Positions 53,115 to 61,895 of a stretch of DNA of 64,000 nt are shown here, one piece after another. The translations under genes were made by a program, and so were the position numbers. The DNA lies in NCBI GenBank assembly GCA_963719285.1, contig CAVRBO010000001.1, positions 248,001-312,000 of the forward strand. Reading direction: 5' to 3'. Positions within the stretch are counted from its first letter, which is position 1. The number at the start of each line of letters is the position of its first letter. Source of the DNA: C-114 sp963719285 (lineage in GTDB: Bacteria > Chloroflexota > Limnocylindria > Limnocylindrales > CSP1-4). The notes beneath the pieces are model-generated. The model worked only from the letters and a program-made list of their open reading frames with translations, searched no databases and had not been told where the DNA came from.

Positions 53115-53885
53115 TCAGAGTGCGCCGGCGGGCCTCGGTTCGGGCGCCGCTTCGGTCGTCGCGAGGGAGGCCAGGTGCTCCGTGAGGTTGTGGGCGCGCA
53201 GGATCCCGCGTCCCTCGCGGAGCTCCACGACGGTGATGCCGCACAGGGCGAACGGGAACGTCCAGAACCGGTCGAGGGGCAGGTCGAGCAGCGTCAGCAG
53301 CGTGACCTTGAAGATCCCGTCGTGGGCGACGAGGAGCGTCCACGGAACGGTTGCGATGGCGGGACCGGGATAGCCGGCGACGGTCGGCGGATGCTCACTC
53401 GAAGGATGCGACTCGGCAGCTTCGCCGAGCCGCTCGACCACGCCTTCGAGCGCTCCCCGCACCCGGACGGCGGCATCGAGCACCCGTTCTCCGTCCGGCG
53501 CATTCGCGCTGAGCGGTGTCCGCCGCCAGGCCGCCAGGAGCTCGCCGTATCGAGACTCGATCTCGGTCCGGTGGGCGCCCTCCCAGCGCCCCTGGCCGAT
53601 CTCGCTGAGGCCAGGCTCGGGCCGCACCGGCACGGATCCGCCGCGCTCGGCGATGGCCGCCCTGACCGCCTCTGCCGTCGACGCCGCCCGGCTCAGCGGT
53701 GAGTGGGCGATCTCTAGCGGCGCCGTCGGCGGGATCGGCAGGACGGGGGATCGGCCGGGGTCGGCCAGCCGCTCGCCGGCCAGCGCTGCCTGGCGCTCGC
53801 CGAGCGGCGAGAGCCGCGCGTCGGCCGCGCCCTGGAAGCGGCCCTCGACGATGAACGTGGATTCGCCATGGCGCAGCAGCACCAC
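53115..53885 (-). CDS. Histidine phosphatase-superfamily protein, candidate phosphoserine phosphatase
   Basis: 256 aa. 'VLLRHGEST' holds the RHG nucleophile His at the N-terminus; 'SPLSRAASTA' supplies a phosphate-binding Arg, 'LSEIGQGRWEG' the acid residue and 'LLVAHDGIFKV' the second His. GTG 53885 is the start. It lies between serA and a 2-hydroxyacid dehydrogenase in a serine-synthesis operon that has no HAD-type serB. Metal-independent phosphoserine phosphatases of this superfamily are known in Hydrogenobacter and some other lineages, so this is a strong candidate; a phosphoglycerate mutase remains possible. Confidence 0.8.
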   Translation of the reverse strand: MVLLRHGESTFIVEGRFQGAADARLSPLGERQAALAGERLADPGRSPVLPIPPTAPLEIAHSPLSRAASTAEAVRAAIAERGGSVPVRPEPGLSEIGQGRWEGAHRTEIESRYGELLAAWRRTPLSANAPDGERVLDAAVRVRGALEGVVERLGEAAESHPSSEHPPTVAGYPGPAIATVPWTLLVAHDGIFKVTLLTLLDLPLDRFWTFPFALCGITVVELREGRGILRAHNLTEHLASLATTEAAPEPRPAGAL

Positions 53886-53929
53886 GACCGCCGACAGGTC
53901 GGCGGGGAGCGTCAGGCCGCCGTGCTCGC

Positions 53930-55531
53930 TCAGTGGTCGGCGCCGAGCCGGATCGACCAGAGCTCGACGACCCCGTCGCTCGACCGGATCGCCTCGACGA
54001 TCGGGTCGGGCACTTCGTCGTCGAGGGCGAGGATCATCAGCGCGTCCTGGCGCGGTCCAGACCGGGCGAGATGCATCGCGCTGATGTTGACGTCCGCCTC
54101 GCCGAGGATGAGCCCGATCCGACCGACCAACCCCGGCCGGTCCGTGTGGTGGCTGACGAGCATGTACTGCGTCGGGGCCATGTCGAGCCGGTAGTCGTTG
54201 AGGCGGGTGAACCGCGGTTCGCCGCCGGCCACCGTGCCGCCGACGGTCGTCGTCGTTCCCTGTGCCTCGCCCGACAGCGTCAGCTGCGAGGCGAACGCGC
54301 CCGCCTCGGGCGTCTTGCGTTCGACGATCGCGATCCCGCGCGCCTTCGCGAGCGCGCCGGCGTTGACGAGGTTGACCCGCTCCGTCGTGACCGTCTCCAG
54401 GAGGCCCCGCAGCACGGCCGCGGTGAGTGGCGAGGCGTTGTACCCGGCCAGCTCCCCGGCCACGTCGAGGGTGAGCGTCTTCACCCCGCGTCGCGCGAAC
54501 TGGGCGAAGAACCGCCCGAGCGTCTCGGCCAGGGGCAGGTACGGCGCGATCGCGGCGGCCGTCTCGGGCGTGAGGAGCGGAGCGTTGACCGCATAGCGGG
54601 CCGGGCGGCCGTCGAGGACGTCCACGATCTGGGCGGCCACCTCCTCGGCGACCCGGACCTGGGCCTCGGCCGTGGACGCGCCGAGGTGCGGCGTCAGCAG
54701 CGTGTTCGGGGCGTCCAGCAGCGGCGACCGCGGGTTCGGCTCGAACGGCGGCTCGTGCTCGAACACGTCGATCGCCGCGCCGGCGACCGTCCCGGCCGCC
54801 AGGGCGTCGGCCAGGGCCTGCTCGTCGATGATCCCGCCGCGGGCGACGTTGAGCAGCAGCGCCGTGGGCTTCATCCAGCCGAGCTCGCGCTTGCCGATCA
54901 TCCCGCGCGTCTGGCGGGTGAGGGGCACGTGGACGGTGACGACGTCGGACTTCCGGAGCAGCTCGCCGATCTCGACCAGCTCGATCCCATGGAGGGCCGC
55001 CTGTTCGGCCGTGACGAACGGGTCCTGGCCCAGGATCGTCATCTCCATCGCCCGCGCCCGATCGGCGATCGCCTGTCCGATCTTGCCAAGGCCCACGATG
55101 CCGAGCGTCCGCCCGCGCAGCTCGACGCCGGTCAGCCGGCCGCGGGCCGCCTTCCAGTCGCCGGCCCGCATCGCGCTGTCGCCCGCGGCGATCCGGCGCG
55201 CGAGCCCGTACATGAGCGCCAGCGTGTGCTCCGCCGCCGCGATCGTGTTCCCGGTCGGCGCGTTGACGACGACGATCCCGGCCCGCGTCGCGGCGTCGAG
55301 GTCGACGTTGTCGACGCCCACGCCGGCGCGACCGATGACGAGGAGCCGTGGCCCGGCGGCGATAAGTGCCGCGTCGGCCTGGACCTGGCTCCGGACGACG
55401 AGCGCGTCGTAGTCACCCACGATCGCGCAGAGTTCGTCACGCGACAGCCCGATGCGCTCGTCGACCTCGTGATGGGCGCGCAGGAGGGCGATGCCCTCGC
55501 CGGCGAGCGGCTCGACGACGAGGACCTTCAC
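53930..55531 (-). CDS. serA: D-3-phosphoglycerate dehydrogenase
   Basis: 533 aa, type I (long) SerA. 'LGIVGLGKIGQAIADRARAM' binds NAD; catalytic Arg ('NVARGGI'), Glu ('DVFEHEPPF') and His ('LTPHLGAST') are present. After residue ~315 comes the allosteric substrate-binding domain and then a C-terminal ACT domain ('ILGEADVNISAMHLAR'), so L-serine feedback inhibition is expected. First committed step of serine synthesis. It overlaps the upstream aminotransferase stop by 4 nt and is 44 nt before the phosphatase. Confidence 0.94.
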   Translation of the reverse strand: MKVLVVEPLAGEGIALLRAHHEVDERIGLSRDELCAIVGDYDALVVRSQVQADAALIAAGPRLLVIGRAGVGVDNVDLDAATRAGIVVVNAPTGNTIAAAEHTLALMYGLARRIAAGDSAMRAGDWKAARGRLTGVELRGRTLGIVGLGKIGQAIADRARAMEMTILGQDPFVTAEQAALHGIELVEIGELLRKSDVVTVHVPLTRQTRGMIGKRELGWMKPTALLLNVARGGIIDEQALADALAAGTVAGAAIDVFEHEPPFEPNPRSPLLDAPNTLLTPHLGASTAEAQVRVAEEVAAQIVDVLDGRPARYAVNAPLLTPETAAAIAPYLPLAETLGRFFAQFARRGVKTLTLDVAGELAGYNASPLTAAVLRGLLETVTTERVNLVNAGALAKARGIAIVERKTPEAGAFASQLTLSGEAQGTTTTVGGTVAGGEPRFTRLNDYRLDMAPTQYMLVSHHTDRPGLVGRIGLILGEADVNISAMHLARSGPRQDALMILALDDEVPDPIVEAIRSSDGVVELWSIRLGADH

Positions 55532-56712
55532 GCGCCGACTTCGAGGCCCGACGTCACCCCGAGCGCTTCGAGTCCGGCCCGCTGCGCCGCGGCGACCCCG
55601 GTGCCCGGCACGACCGGCCGGCCGATCGCGAGGAGGCCCTCCTCGATGACCCCGATCGCGGCGAGGATCTCGTCGAGAGTCACCGTGCCGAGATGGCCGA
55701 TCCGGAACACGAGGCCGTTGAGCTTGGCCTGGCCGCCGGCGACCACGAGCTTGCGTGCCTTGAGCGCGCCGTTGAAGGCCTTCCAGTCAAGCCCCTCGGG
55801 CAGCCAGGCGCAGGTGACGGTCGTCGACGCGTGGGCCGGATCGGCGAACCGCCGGAAGCCCAGGGCATCCAGGCCCGCCCGGGTCGCGGCCGCACACGCG
55901 GCGTGGCGGGCGAAGATGGCCTCCGGTCCCTCCGCGTTCATCAGGCCCATCGCGACATCGAGCTGGAAGAGGACGCCGAGGGCCGGCGTGAACGGCGTCT
56001 CGCCGGTGGTCATGCTCTTGCGATAGAGCCGGGCGTCGAAGTAGAAGCGCGGCATCTGCGCGGTCTCGACCGCGGCCCAGGCACGCTCGGAGATGCTCAG
56101 GAACGCCATCCCGGGGGCGGCCATCCAGCTCTTCTGGGAGCCGGTGATCGCGACGTCGATGCCCCACGCGTCCTGCTCGAACGGCACCGCGCCCAGGGCC
56201 GAGACGCCGTCCATGAGGATGAGCGCGTCAGGCGCGCCGGCCCGGACCGCGGCGGCCAGGTCGCGGATGGGGTTCATGACCCCGGTCGAGGTCTCGTTGT
56301 GGGTCAGCAGCACGGCCTTCCACGGCCCGCCGGCAGCGAGCGCCTCGCGCACGACGGCCGGATCCGCGGCCTGGCCCCACTCGACGTCGAGCTTGGTAAC
56401 GTCCGCGCCGTAGACGGTGGCGATCCGGGCGAACCGGTCGCCGAAGGCGCCGATGGACACGGCCAGGACCTTGTCGCCGGGCGAGAGCGTGTTGACGATC
56501 GCCGCCTCGAGGCCGCCGGTGCCGGCGGACGTGATCAGGATCACGTCGTTGGTAGTGCCCAGGAACAGCTTGAGACCGGTCGTCACCCGCTCGAGCATGC
56601 CCGCGAACTCCGGGCCGCGGTGGTTGATCATCTGGCGCGAACCCGCTTCGCGGACCGCCGAGGGCAGGCTCGTGGGTCCGGGGATCCGAAGGTTGGTCTC
56701 GAAGCGGTTCAC
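55528..56712 (-). CDS. Class V aminotransferase (serine-pyruvate/phosphoserine type)
   Basis: 394 aa. 'RIPGPTSLPSAVREAG' is the conserved start, 'VILITSAGTGGLEAAIVN' binds PLP phosphate, 'LILMDGVSALGAVPFEQD' carries the PLP Asp, and 'DVAITGSQKSWMAAPG' the Schiff-base Lys. Members include serine:glyoxylate and alanine:glyoxylate aminotransferases and, in some lineages, the phosphoserine aminotransferase replacing SerC. First gene of the operon and overlapping serA by 4 nt, so a phosphoserine aminotransferase role is the best context-based guess. Confidence 0.87.
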   Translation of the reverse strand: MNRFETNLRIPGPTSLPSAVREAGSRQMINHRGPEFAGMLERVTTGLKLFLGTTNDVILITSAGTGGLEAAIVNTLSPGDKVLAVSIGAFGDRFARIATVYGADVTKLDVEWGQAADPAVVREALAAGGPWKAVLLTHNETSTGVMNPIRDLAAAVRAGAPDALILMDGVSALGAVPFEQDAWGIDVAITGSQKSWMAAPGMAFLSISERAWAAVETAQMPRFYFDARLYRKSMTTGETPFTPALGVLFQLDVAMGLMNAEGPEAIFARHAACAAATRAGLDALGFRRFADPAHASTTVTCAWLPEGLDWKAFNGALKARKLVVAGGQAKLNGLVFRIGHLGTVTLDEILAAIGVIEEGLLAIGRPVVPGTGVAAAQRAGLEALGVTSGLEVGA

Positions 56713-56816
56713 GGGTCGGCCTCCTGGGTCGGCGGGTCGGCTCGGGGTCGAGCGGCGGGCGTATCCGAATCTACCCGAAGTCGGGTGTTGACCGGGGCGG
56801 ACTACACTCGTCGGCG

Positions 56817-57465
56817 ATGGACGAGCCCACGACGGTCTGTCCGAACTGCGGGACGCCCCGCGGACCGTATGACCGGTTCTGCACCGGCTGCGCTGCCGAC
56901 CTCGGCGCGCCGGGTGCGCCGATCGGGCTCATCGGCACCCTCGGCGAGATGAACGTGGCCGGCCCGTCGTCCCGCCAGGCCTCCCGATCCCAGCCACCGG
57001 CCGTGCAGCGATCCGTCGCCGGGTGGGTCGTCCCCGGTTCGCGCTCGCGGCCGATCTCCATGAGCGCAGCCCGCGCCGGCGATGGGGCCGGGGGGCCAGC
57101 TGAGCGGCATCGGCGGATACGCGTCCGCAACGTCATCGCCGGGCGCCTACCGACTGTGGCGGACGCTGGGCCTGGCGAACCGGATCATCGCGGTCACCTG
57201 GTTCGCGATCATCCTGGCCACGTTCGCGGCGTACATCGGCAGCCGCCCGGCTCCCGGAACGGTCGTCGGCTTTGCCGCGGTCATCGCGGTCTTCGCCCTC
57301 CCGTCGCTGATCCTGTGGCTGACGGCACCCCGACTCATGCGTGGCGAGCCGAGCTGGGTCCGCTCCGTCGTCCTGGTCGAGATCTTCACCATCGTGATCG
57401 TCACGTTCGGCGTCGCCCTTGTACCGCTCCTGTTGATCTTCCTCGTGGTCGCCGACGCGGCCTGA
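56817..57465 (+). pseudogene. Zinc-ribbon membrane protein split by a one-base frameshift
   Basis: The first part (56817 to ~57090) encodes a zinc ribbon ('CPNCGTPRGPYDRFCTGC') and a Pro/Ser-rich linker. The second part, in the next frame (from ~57082 to 57465), encodes four hydrophobic segments ('IIAVTWFAIILATFAAYIG', 'VGFAAVIAVFALPSLILWL', 'VEIFTIVIVTFGVALVPLLL'). Removing one G from the six-G run 57090-57095 joins the two into a ~215-aa protein. Homopolymer length makes an assembly error as likely as a mutation. A TACACT box ends 8 nt before ATG 56817. Confidence 0.7.
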
Positions 57466-57550
57466 GCGCCAAAGGGGCTCGCCGCCAGCATCGACATGTG
57501 CGAGCCTACGCGCAGCGCGGGAGGCGCGGGCTCCGATGGAGGGGGATCGA

Positions 57551-58510
57551 ATGGCCGGCCTAGGTCGTTTGGCTGCCCGACTGGCTGCGGCCGTCGCCGT
57601 CTGCGCGACGATCGGAGCCTGCGGATCTTCGCCCCCACCGACGGATCAGGCGGTGCCGCGGTCGTTCGAGACCGCAAGCCCGACCGTGTCGCCATCGCCG
57701 AGTCTCACGCCCAGCCCGAGCGCGAGCACAGAGCGCGACGCCGACGGTCACCCCGAGTCCCACGCCCGCGCCGACGCCCGTCCCATCGATAACGTCGTGC
57801 CCGGGGGCCGAGTCGCGGAAGACCGCGGCTCGAGCTACCCATACACGGCCAGGAGCTTCGTCGCGTACGTGATCGGGCGCGGCGGTGGCAACGTCACATG
57901 CGTCGAGGCGACCTGGAAACAGCCCAAGGTGACCTGCGGCAAGAAGGACGAGCGGTTCGCCGTCTCGGTCGCCGATCGATGGTTGGACGAGCGCCGAGAT
58001 GCATGTCAAGGCGCCGAAGACCGTCGAGGTCGGGACGGAGTCGGAGTGCGCCGGCGGCGCGTCTGACGACCTCAGGCTGGCACCTGGCGAATCCGGAAAA
58101 GTTCTTCAAGTACTTCCACTTCCACCCGGCCGTGGGAGATATCGTCTGGGCCCAGGTGCCGCTTCGCCGGCGGTAAGTACACGATGGCGCTCCGAGACAA
58201 GACGACCGGCATACAGGTATCGACCACCCGGAGCGTATCGAAGATCTCCCGCGTGACCGCTCGCTGGGAGGTCTCGGTCGGTCGCGATCGACTGCGACGT
58301 GAAGTGCGAGGACCTCCAGCTCGCCAAGTTCTCGCCCATCGTGTTCTGCAAGTGCGCAGGCCACTCTGGCCGGCAAGCGCGTGGCGATCGGCGGCGCCGC
58401 CGATCGTGGACGTCATCGACTACGCCGCCAAGGGAAGCGTCAAACGCCTCGTGACCTCGAAGCTCTCGTCCGGGGGACGTTCCTTCACGGTCACCTGGAA
58501 GCACGCCTAG
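57551..58510 (+). pseudogene. G1-peptidase (eqolisin/peptidase A4-like) lipoprotein relic
   Basis: From ATG 57551 (GGAGGGGG upstream) a lipoprotein signal ('AAAVAVCATIGACG') and a Ser/Pro/Thr-rich linker are in frame 2. The domain then continues in pieces across all three frames: 'NVTCVEATWKQPKVTCG', 'IDGWTSAEMHVKAPKTVEVGT', 'ANPEKFFKYFHFHPAVGDIVWAQ', 'GKYTMALRDKTTGIQVSTTRS', 'LQLAKFSPIVF' and finally 'SKLSSGGRSFTVTW' before TAG. The order matches bacterial G1 peptidases. At least four shifts are needed. The usual catalytic Gln (VEQIG) reads VEVG and the Glu (AEW) reads ARW. Confidence 0.6.
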
Positions 58511-58575
58511 GTCGGGCCACGACCCGCCATCACCGGAGCCACGCGATCCAGGGCCCCGATCCCGGGGATCACATG

Positions 58576-60102
58576 TCAGTCGGCGGCGTCCCGCTGCTCG
58601 GTGTCCTTGATCCTCGCCCGGTTCGCCTCGCGGGTCTTCATGACGTTGCCGGCCACGCGCATCGGGTCGACGTCCGGCGTCGGGAGGCGTGAGCGGCGCG
58701 GACCGCCGGACGCACGCGCGGCCTGGCGGGCCTCGAGCCGGCCCTCCATCCGGGCGCCGATCGTCGCCTCGTAGCCCTGGTCCGTGGGTCGGTAGTAGCG
58801 CCGCTCGCCGAGCTCCTCGGGCAGGTAGCGCTGGTCGATGTCCGCACCCTCGTAGTCGTGCGGATAGCGATAGCCGACACCCAGCCCGTGGTTCTTCTTC
58901 TCGGCGTGGGTCGCGCTGCGCAGGTGGTTCGGGACGGGGAGCGAGCCACGCGTTGTGACGTCCGCGACGGCCGCCCAGTAGGCGAGTCCGGAGCGATTGC
59001 TCTTGGGCGCGGTCGCGATGTATGAGGTCGCCTGGGCGAGCGCGTACTGCGCTTCCGGGAGGCCGACCCAGTCGAGCGCCTGGGCGGCGGCGACGGCGAC
59101 GGAGAGCGCCCGAGGATCGGCGTTGCCCACATCCTCGCTGGCACTGATGATCAGCCGCCGGGCGATGAACCGGGGATCCTCACCGGCCGCGACCATGGCC
59201 GCGAGCCAATAGAGCGCGGCATCCGGGTCGTTGCCGCGGAGGCTCTTGATGAACGCCGAGACCGTGTCGTAGTGCCCGTCGCCGGCCCGGTCGTAGGCGA
59301 GGATCCGCTGTTGGGCCGCCTGCTCGACGTCGTCCAGGGTGGGTTCGACCCGTCCATCGGCGTCCCGTGTCCCCTCGGCCTCGGCCAGGGCGACGGCGCC
59401 CTCCAGGACGTTGAGAGCCGTGCGGGCGTCACCGCCGGCGAGGTCGACCAGATGCTCGAACGCGGCGTCGGCAAGATGGACGCCTCCCGTCGGCCCGAGC
59501 TCGCCGGCGAGTCCGCGCTCCGGGTCGGTGAGGGCCCGCCGGACCACGGTGCCGACCTGCTCGTTCGTCAGAGGTTCGAGGCGCCAGACGCGCAGCCGCG
59601 AGAGGAGCGCGGCGTTGACCTCGAAGTAGGGGTTCTCGGTCGTCGCGCCGATGAGCGTGATCGTGCCGTCCTCGACGTGGGGCAGCAGCGCGTCCTGCTG
59701 GGACTTGTTGAACCGATGGATCTCGTCCAGGAACAGCACGGTCCGGGCGCCGTTGAGCGACAGTGCGTCCTGTGCGCCGGCGATGACCGACCGGACGTCG
59801 GCGACGCCGCTCATCACCGCAGACAGGGTCTCGAAATGCGCACCCACCGCGTCCGCGAGCAGGCGGGCGAGGCTCGTCTTTCCGGTCCCCGGCGGCCCCC
59901 ACAGGAGGATCGAGGCGAGGTGGCCGCGATCCAGGCCGCGCCGCAACGGCCCACGCTCCCCGACGAGGTGCTCCTGGCCCACGAATTCCTCGAGGCTCGC
60001 GGGGCGCATCCGGGCGGCCAGCGGCTGACGGCCCGGCGGCGGACGGAACAGCGCCTCGGGTCGGGCACCGACGGGTCGGGCAGAAGGGCGCCGAGGGGGC
60101 AT
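58576..60102 (-). CDS. rarA: Replication-associated recombination protein A (RarA/MgsA)
   Basis: 508 aa from ATG 60102 (60126 adds 8 residues). AAA+ clamp-loader-like ATPase with Walker A GPPGTGKT (about 69-76), Walker B 'VLFLDEIHRFNKSQQD', sensor 1 'LIGATTENPYFEVNAALLSR', and the C-terminal tetramerisation domain ending 'GLGVGYRYPHDYEGADIDQRYLP', typical of the family. It acts at stalled replication forks. Divergent from the IS element; the leader to the transposase starts right after its 5' end. Confidence 0.93.
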   Translation of the reverse strand: MPPRRPSARPVGARPEALFRPPPGRQPLAARMRPASLEEFVGQEHLVGERGPLRRGLDRGHLASILLWGPPGTGKTSLARLLADAVGAHFETLSAVMSGVADVRSVIAGAQDALSLNGARTVLFLDEIHRFNKSQQDALLPHVEDGTITLIGATTENPYFEVNAALLSRLRVWRLEPLTNEQVGTVVRRALTDPERGLAGELGPTGGVHLADAAFEHLVDLAGGDARTALNVLEGAVALAEAEGTRDADGRVEPTLDDVEQAAQQRILAYDRAGDGHYDTVSAFIKSLRGNDPDAALYWLAAMVAAGEDPRFIARRLIISASEDVGNADPRALSVAVAAAQALDWVGLPEAQYALAQATSYIATAPKSNRSGLAYWAAVADVTTRGSLPVPNHLRSATHAEKKNHGLGVGYRYPHDYEGADIDQRYLPEELGERRYYRPTDQGYEATIGARMEGRLEARQAARASGGPRRSRLPTPDVDPMRVAGNVMKTREANRARIKDTEQRDAAD

Positions 60103-60221
60103 GGTGCGATTGTAGTTGCATGACACTGCCGTCCTGAACTCCGACCAGGCCCCGCGGTATGGTCCGTGGATGCCTGGGACAGGGGCTCAGGGAGAACGCA
60201 GCTGGGCAGGCCGTCCACCTA

Positions 60222-60238
60222 GTGGGCTTCGAGCCCGC
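60222..60238 (+). ncRNA. Hairpin in a possible IS110 bridge-RNA leader
   Basis: A 7-bp stem with one wobble and a TCG loop lies in the ~200-nt non-coding leader upstream of the transposase. In IS110-group elements this interval encodes the bridge RNA that guides recombination. Only one stem is evident by eye, so the RNA call is tentative. Confidence 0.35.
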
Positions 60239-60345
60239 GATTTGTAGTTGGCCGCCCCTGCGACTGCCCGGGTGTGCCTCGAGCACGGATCCGTAGATGT
60301 CGTTCGCCCGCCGCGTCTCCAACGGTCGTGAGAGAGGAGGTCGTG

Positions 60346-61566
60346 ATGCGGGCGATCGGACTGGACATCCACCGCGGGTTCTGCGAGGTGGCGATCGCGG
60401 AGGATGGGCAGGTGCGGCCGGCGCGCCGGGTCGGCACGGCACCAGCCGAGCTCGAGGCGTTCGGCGCGAGCCTTGAGCCCGGCGACGTGGTGACCCTCGA
60501 GGCGACCGGCAACGCGGTGGCCATCGCCCGGATCCTCGCGCCGCACGCCCGGGTCGTGCTGGCCGATCCGAAGGCGACGAAGGCGGCCACCCGGCTGCGC
60601 GCCAAGACCGACCGGATCGACGCCCGGATCCTCGCCCAGCTCCTCGCGTCGGGGTTCCTGCCCGACGTCTGGCAGCCCGACGAGGCGACCGGCGCCCTCC
60701 GTCGCCAGGTGAGCCGGCGCGCCCACCTGGTGAAGCAGCGGACGATGGCCAAGAACCAGGTCCATGCCGCCCTCATCCGCAACCTCATCGGCCGTGGGCC
60801 GGCGAGCGACCTGTTCGGGCGCCGCGGGCGAGCGTGGCTGGCCGAGGTGGACCTGCCGGCCGACGAGCGGGAGGGGGTCGAGGCCAGCCTGCGGGTGGTC
60901 GACTTCCTCGACACGGAGATCGCCCGGCTCGACGCGATCCTCGCGGCGGCCGTCCTCGGATCGGCCGACATGCGCCGACTGATGACCTTGCCCGGCGTGA
61001 GCGCCACGACGGCCGCCACCCTCGCCGCCGTCATCGGGGACGTCCGGCGGTTCCCGGCCGCCGGTCGACTGGTCGCGTACGTCGGCCTCGATCCGCGGGT
61101 CAGCCAGTCGGGCGAGGATCCGGCCCGCCATGGCCGGATCAGCAAGCAGGGCGCGGCGATCGCCCGCCAGGTCCTCGTCGAGGCGGCGTGGGTCGCGAGC
61201 CGGACGCCGGGCCCGCTCCGGGCCTTCGCCCAGCGGATCGCCGCCCGGCGTGGTTGGCCCGTCGCGATCGTGGCCGTCGCGCGCAAGCTGGCCGTCCTCG
61301 TCTGGCACCTGCTGCACCGGGCGGAGGAGTACGCGTACGGCCGCCCGTCACGCCATCGGGCCAAGGTCCGGCTGCTCGAGCTCCGGGTCGGAGCCGAGCG
61401 ATCCCAGGGTCGAGCGATCGGCCTCGCCGGCACGGCCGCTGAACGGCGCCTCGAGACCGAACGGGCCGAGCAGGCCGAGGCGGCGTATCGCCGCCTGGTC
61501 GCCGAGCGCTCGACCAACGGCAGCGGTGCGGGCGACGCAAACGGGGCGCGCATCTCACGACGCTGA
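60346..61566 (+). CDS. IS110-family transposase (DEDD recombinase)
   Basis: 406 aa from ATG 60346, preceded by AGAGAGGAGG. The N-terminal DEDD/RuvC-like domain shows Asp7 ('GLDIHRG'), Glu about 53 ('VTLEATG') and Asp pair in 'KTDRIDARI' (about 87-91). The C-terminal Transposase_20 region has 'LMTLPGVSATTAATLAAVIGD' and 'ARHGRISKQGAAIARQVL', containing the Ser expected to act as nucleophile. Arg/Glu-rich tail. Frame is intact, so the element may still be active. Confidence 0.92.
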   Translation: MRAIGLDIHRGFCEVAIAEDGQVRPARRVGTAPAELEAFGASLEPGDVVTLEATGNAVAIARILAPHARVVLADPKATKAATRLRAKTDRIDARILAQLLASGFLPDVWQPDEATGALRRQVSRRAHLVKQRTMAKNQVHAALIRNLIGRGPASDLFGRRGRAWLAEVDLPADEREGVEASLRVVDFLDTEIARLDAILAAAVLGSADMRRLMTLPGVSATTAATLAAVIGDVRRFPAAGRLVAYVGLDPRVSQSGEDPARHGRISKQGAAIARQVLVEAAWVASRTPGPLRAFAQRIAARRGWPVAIVAVARKLAVLVWHLLHRAEEYAYGRPSRHRAKVRLLELRVGAERSQGRAIGLAGTAAERRLETERAEQAEAAYRRLVAERSTNGSGAGDANGARISRR

Positions 61567-61895
61567 GCGTCAACCAGCGCGGCAGGGATCAGCCCCGAAC
61601 CCTGCTCTTCGGTCAGGCGATCGCCCGCACCGCGACGATGATGCCCCTCACCCGGGAACCCCCGCAAGCGACTTGACTTTCATCCGTAGGCGGGGAGATC
61701 GCACTCGCTATGGACGGGGCGGCGCACACGTCCCGCGAGCTCCGAACTGCTCCATGACCGTGTCGACGGCACTAACAGCCCCTCCCGAGCCTTTGGCTGC
61801 TCGTGCCCCGCGGTTAGGCGTGCTTAGTGCCCACCAGGGGGGCATCGAGCAGCGCCGGCGCGGGCGGGACCGAGCCGAGACGCCGGCCGCCGGGG

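Larger units (their letters stand above)
60160..61700 (+). mobile_element. IS110-family insertion sequence (ends approximate)
   Basis: One transposase gene with ~190 nt of non-coding DNA on the left and ~130 nt on the right. There are no terminal inverted repeats, as expected for the family. The right side holds 'ACTTGACTTTCATCCGTAGG' near 61672-61691, resembling the right-end motif of IS110 elements. The left side holds the GTGGGCT-TCG-AGCCCGC hairpin (60222-60238). Exact ends need an empty-site comparison. The 330 nt between the transposase stop (61566) and the next gene (61896) contain no coding sequence. Confidence 0.7.

Noticed and set aside
56788..56808. TTGACC + TACACT as a -35/-10 promoter
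   Set aside because: The spacing is only 9 nt, so the two hexamers cannot form a normal promoter; only the TACACT box is kept.
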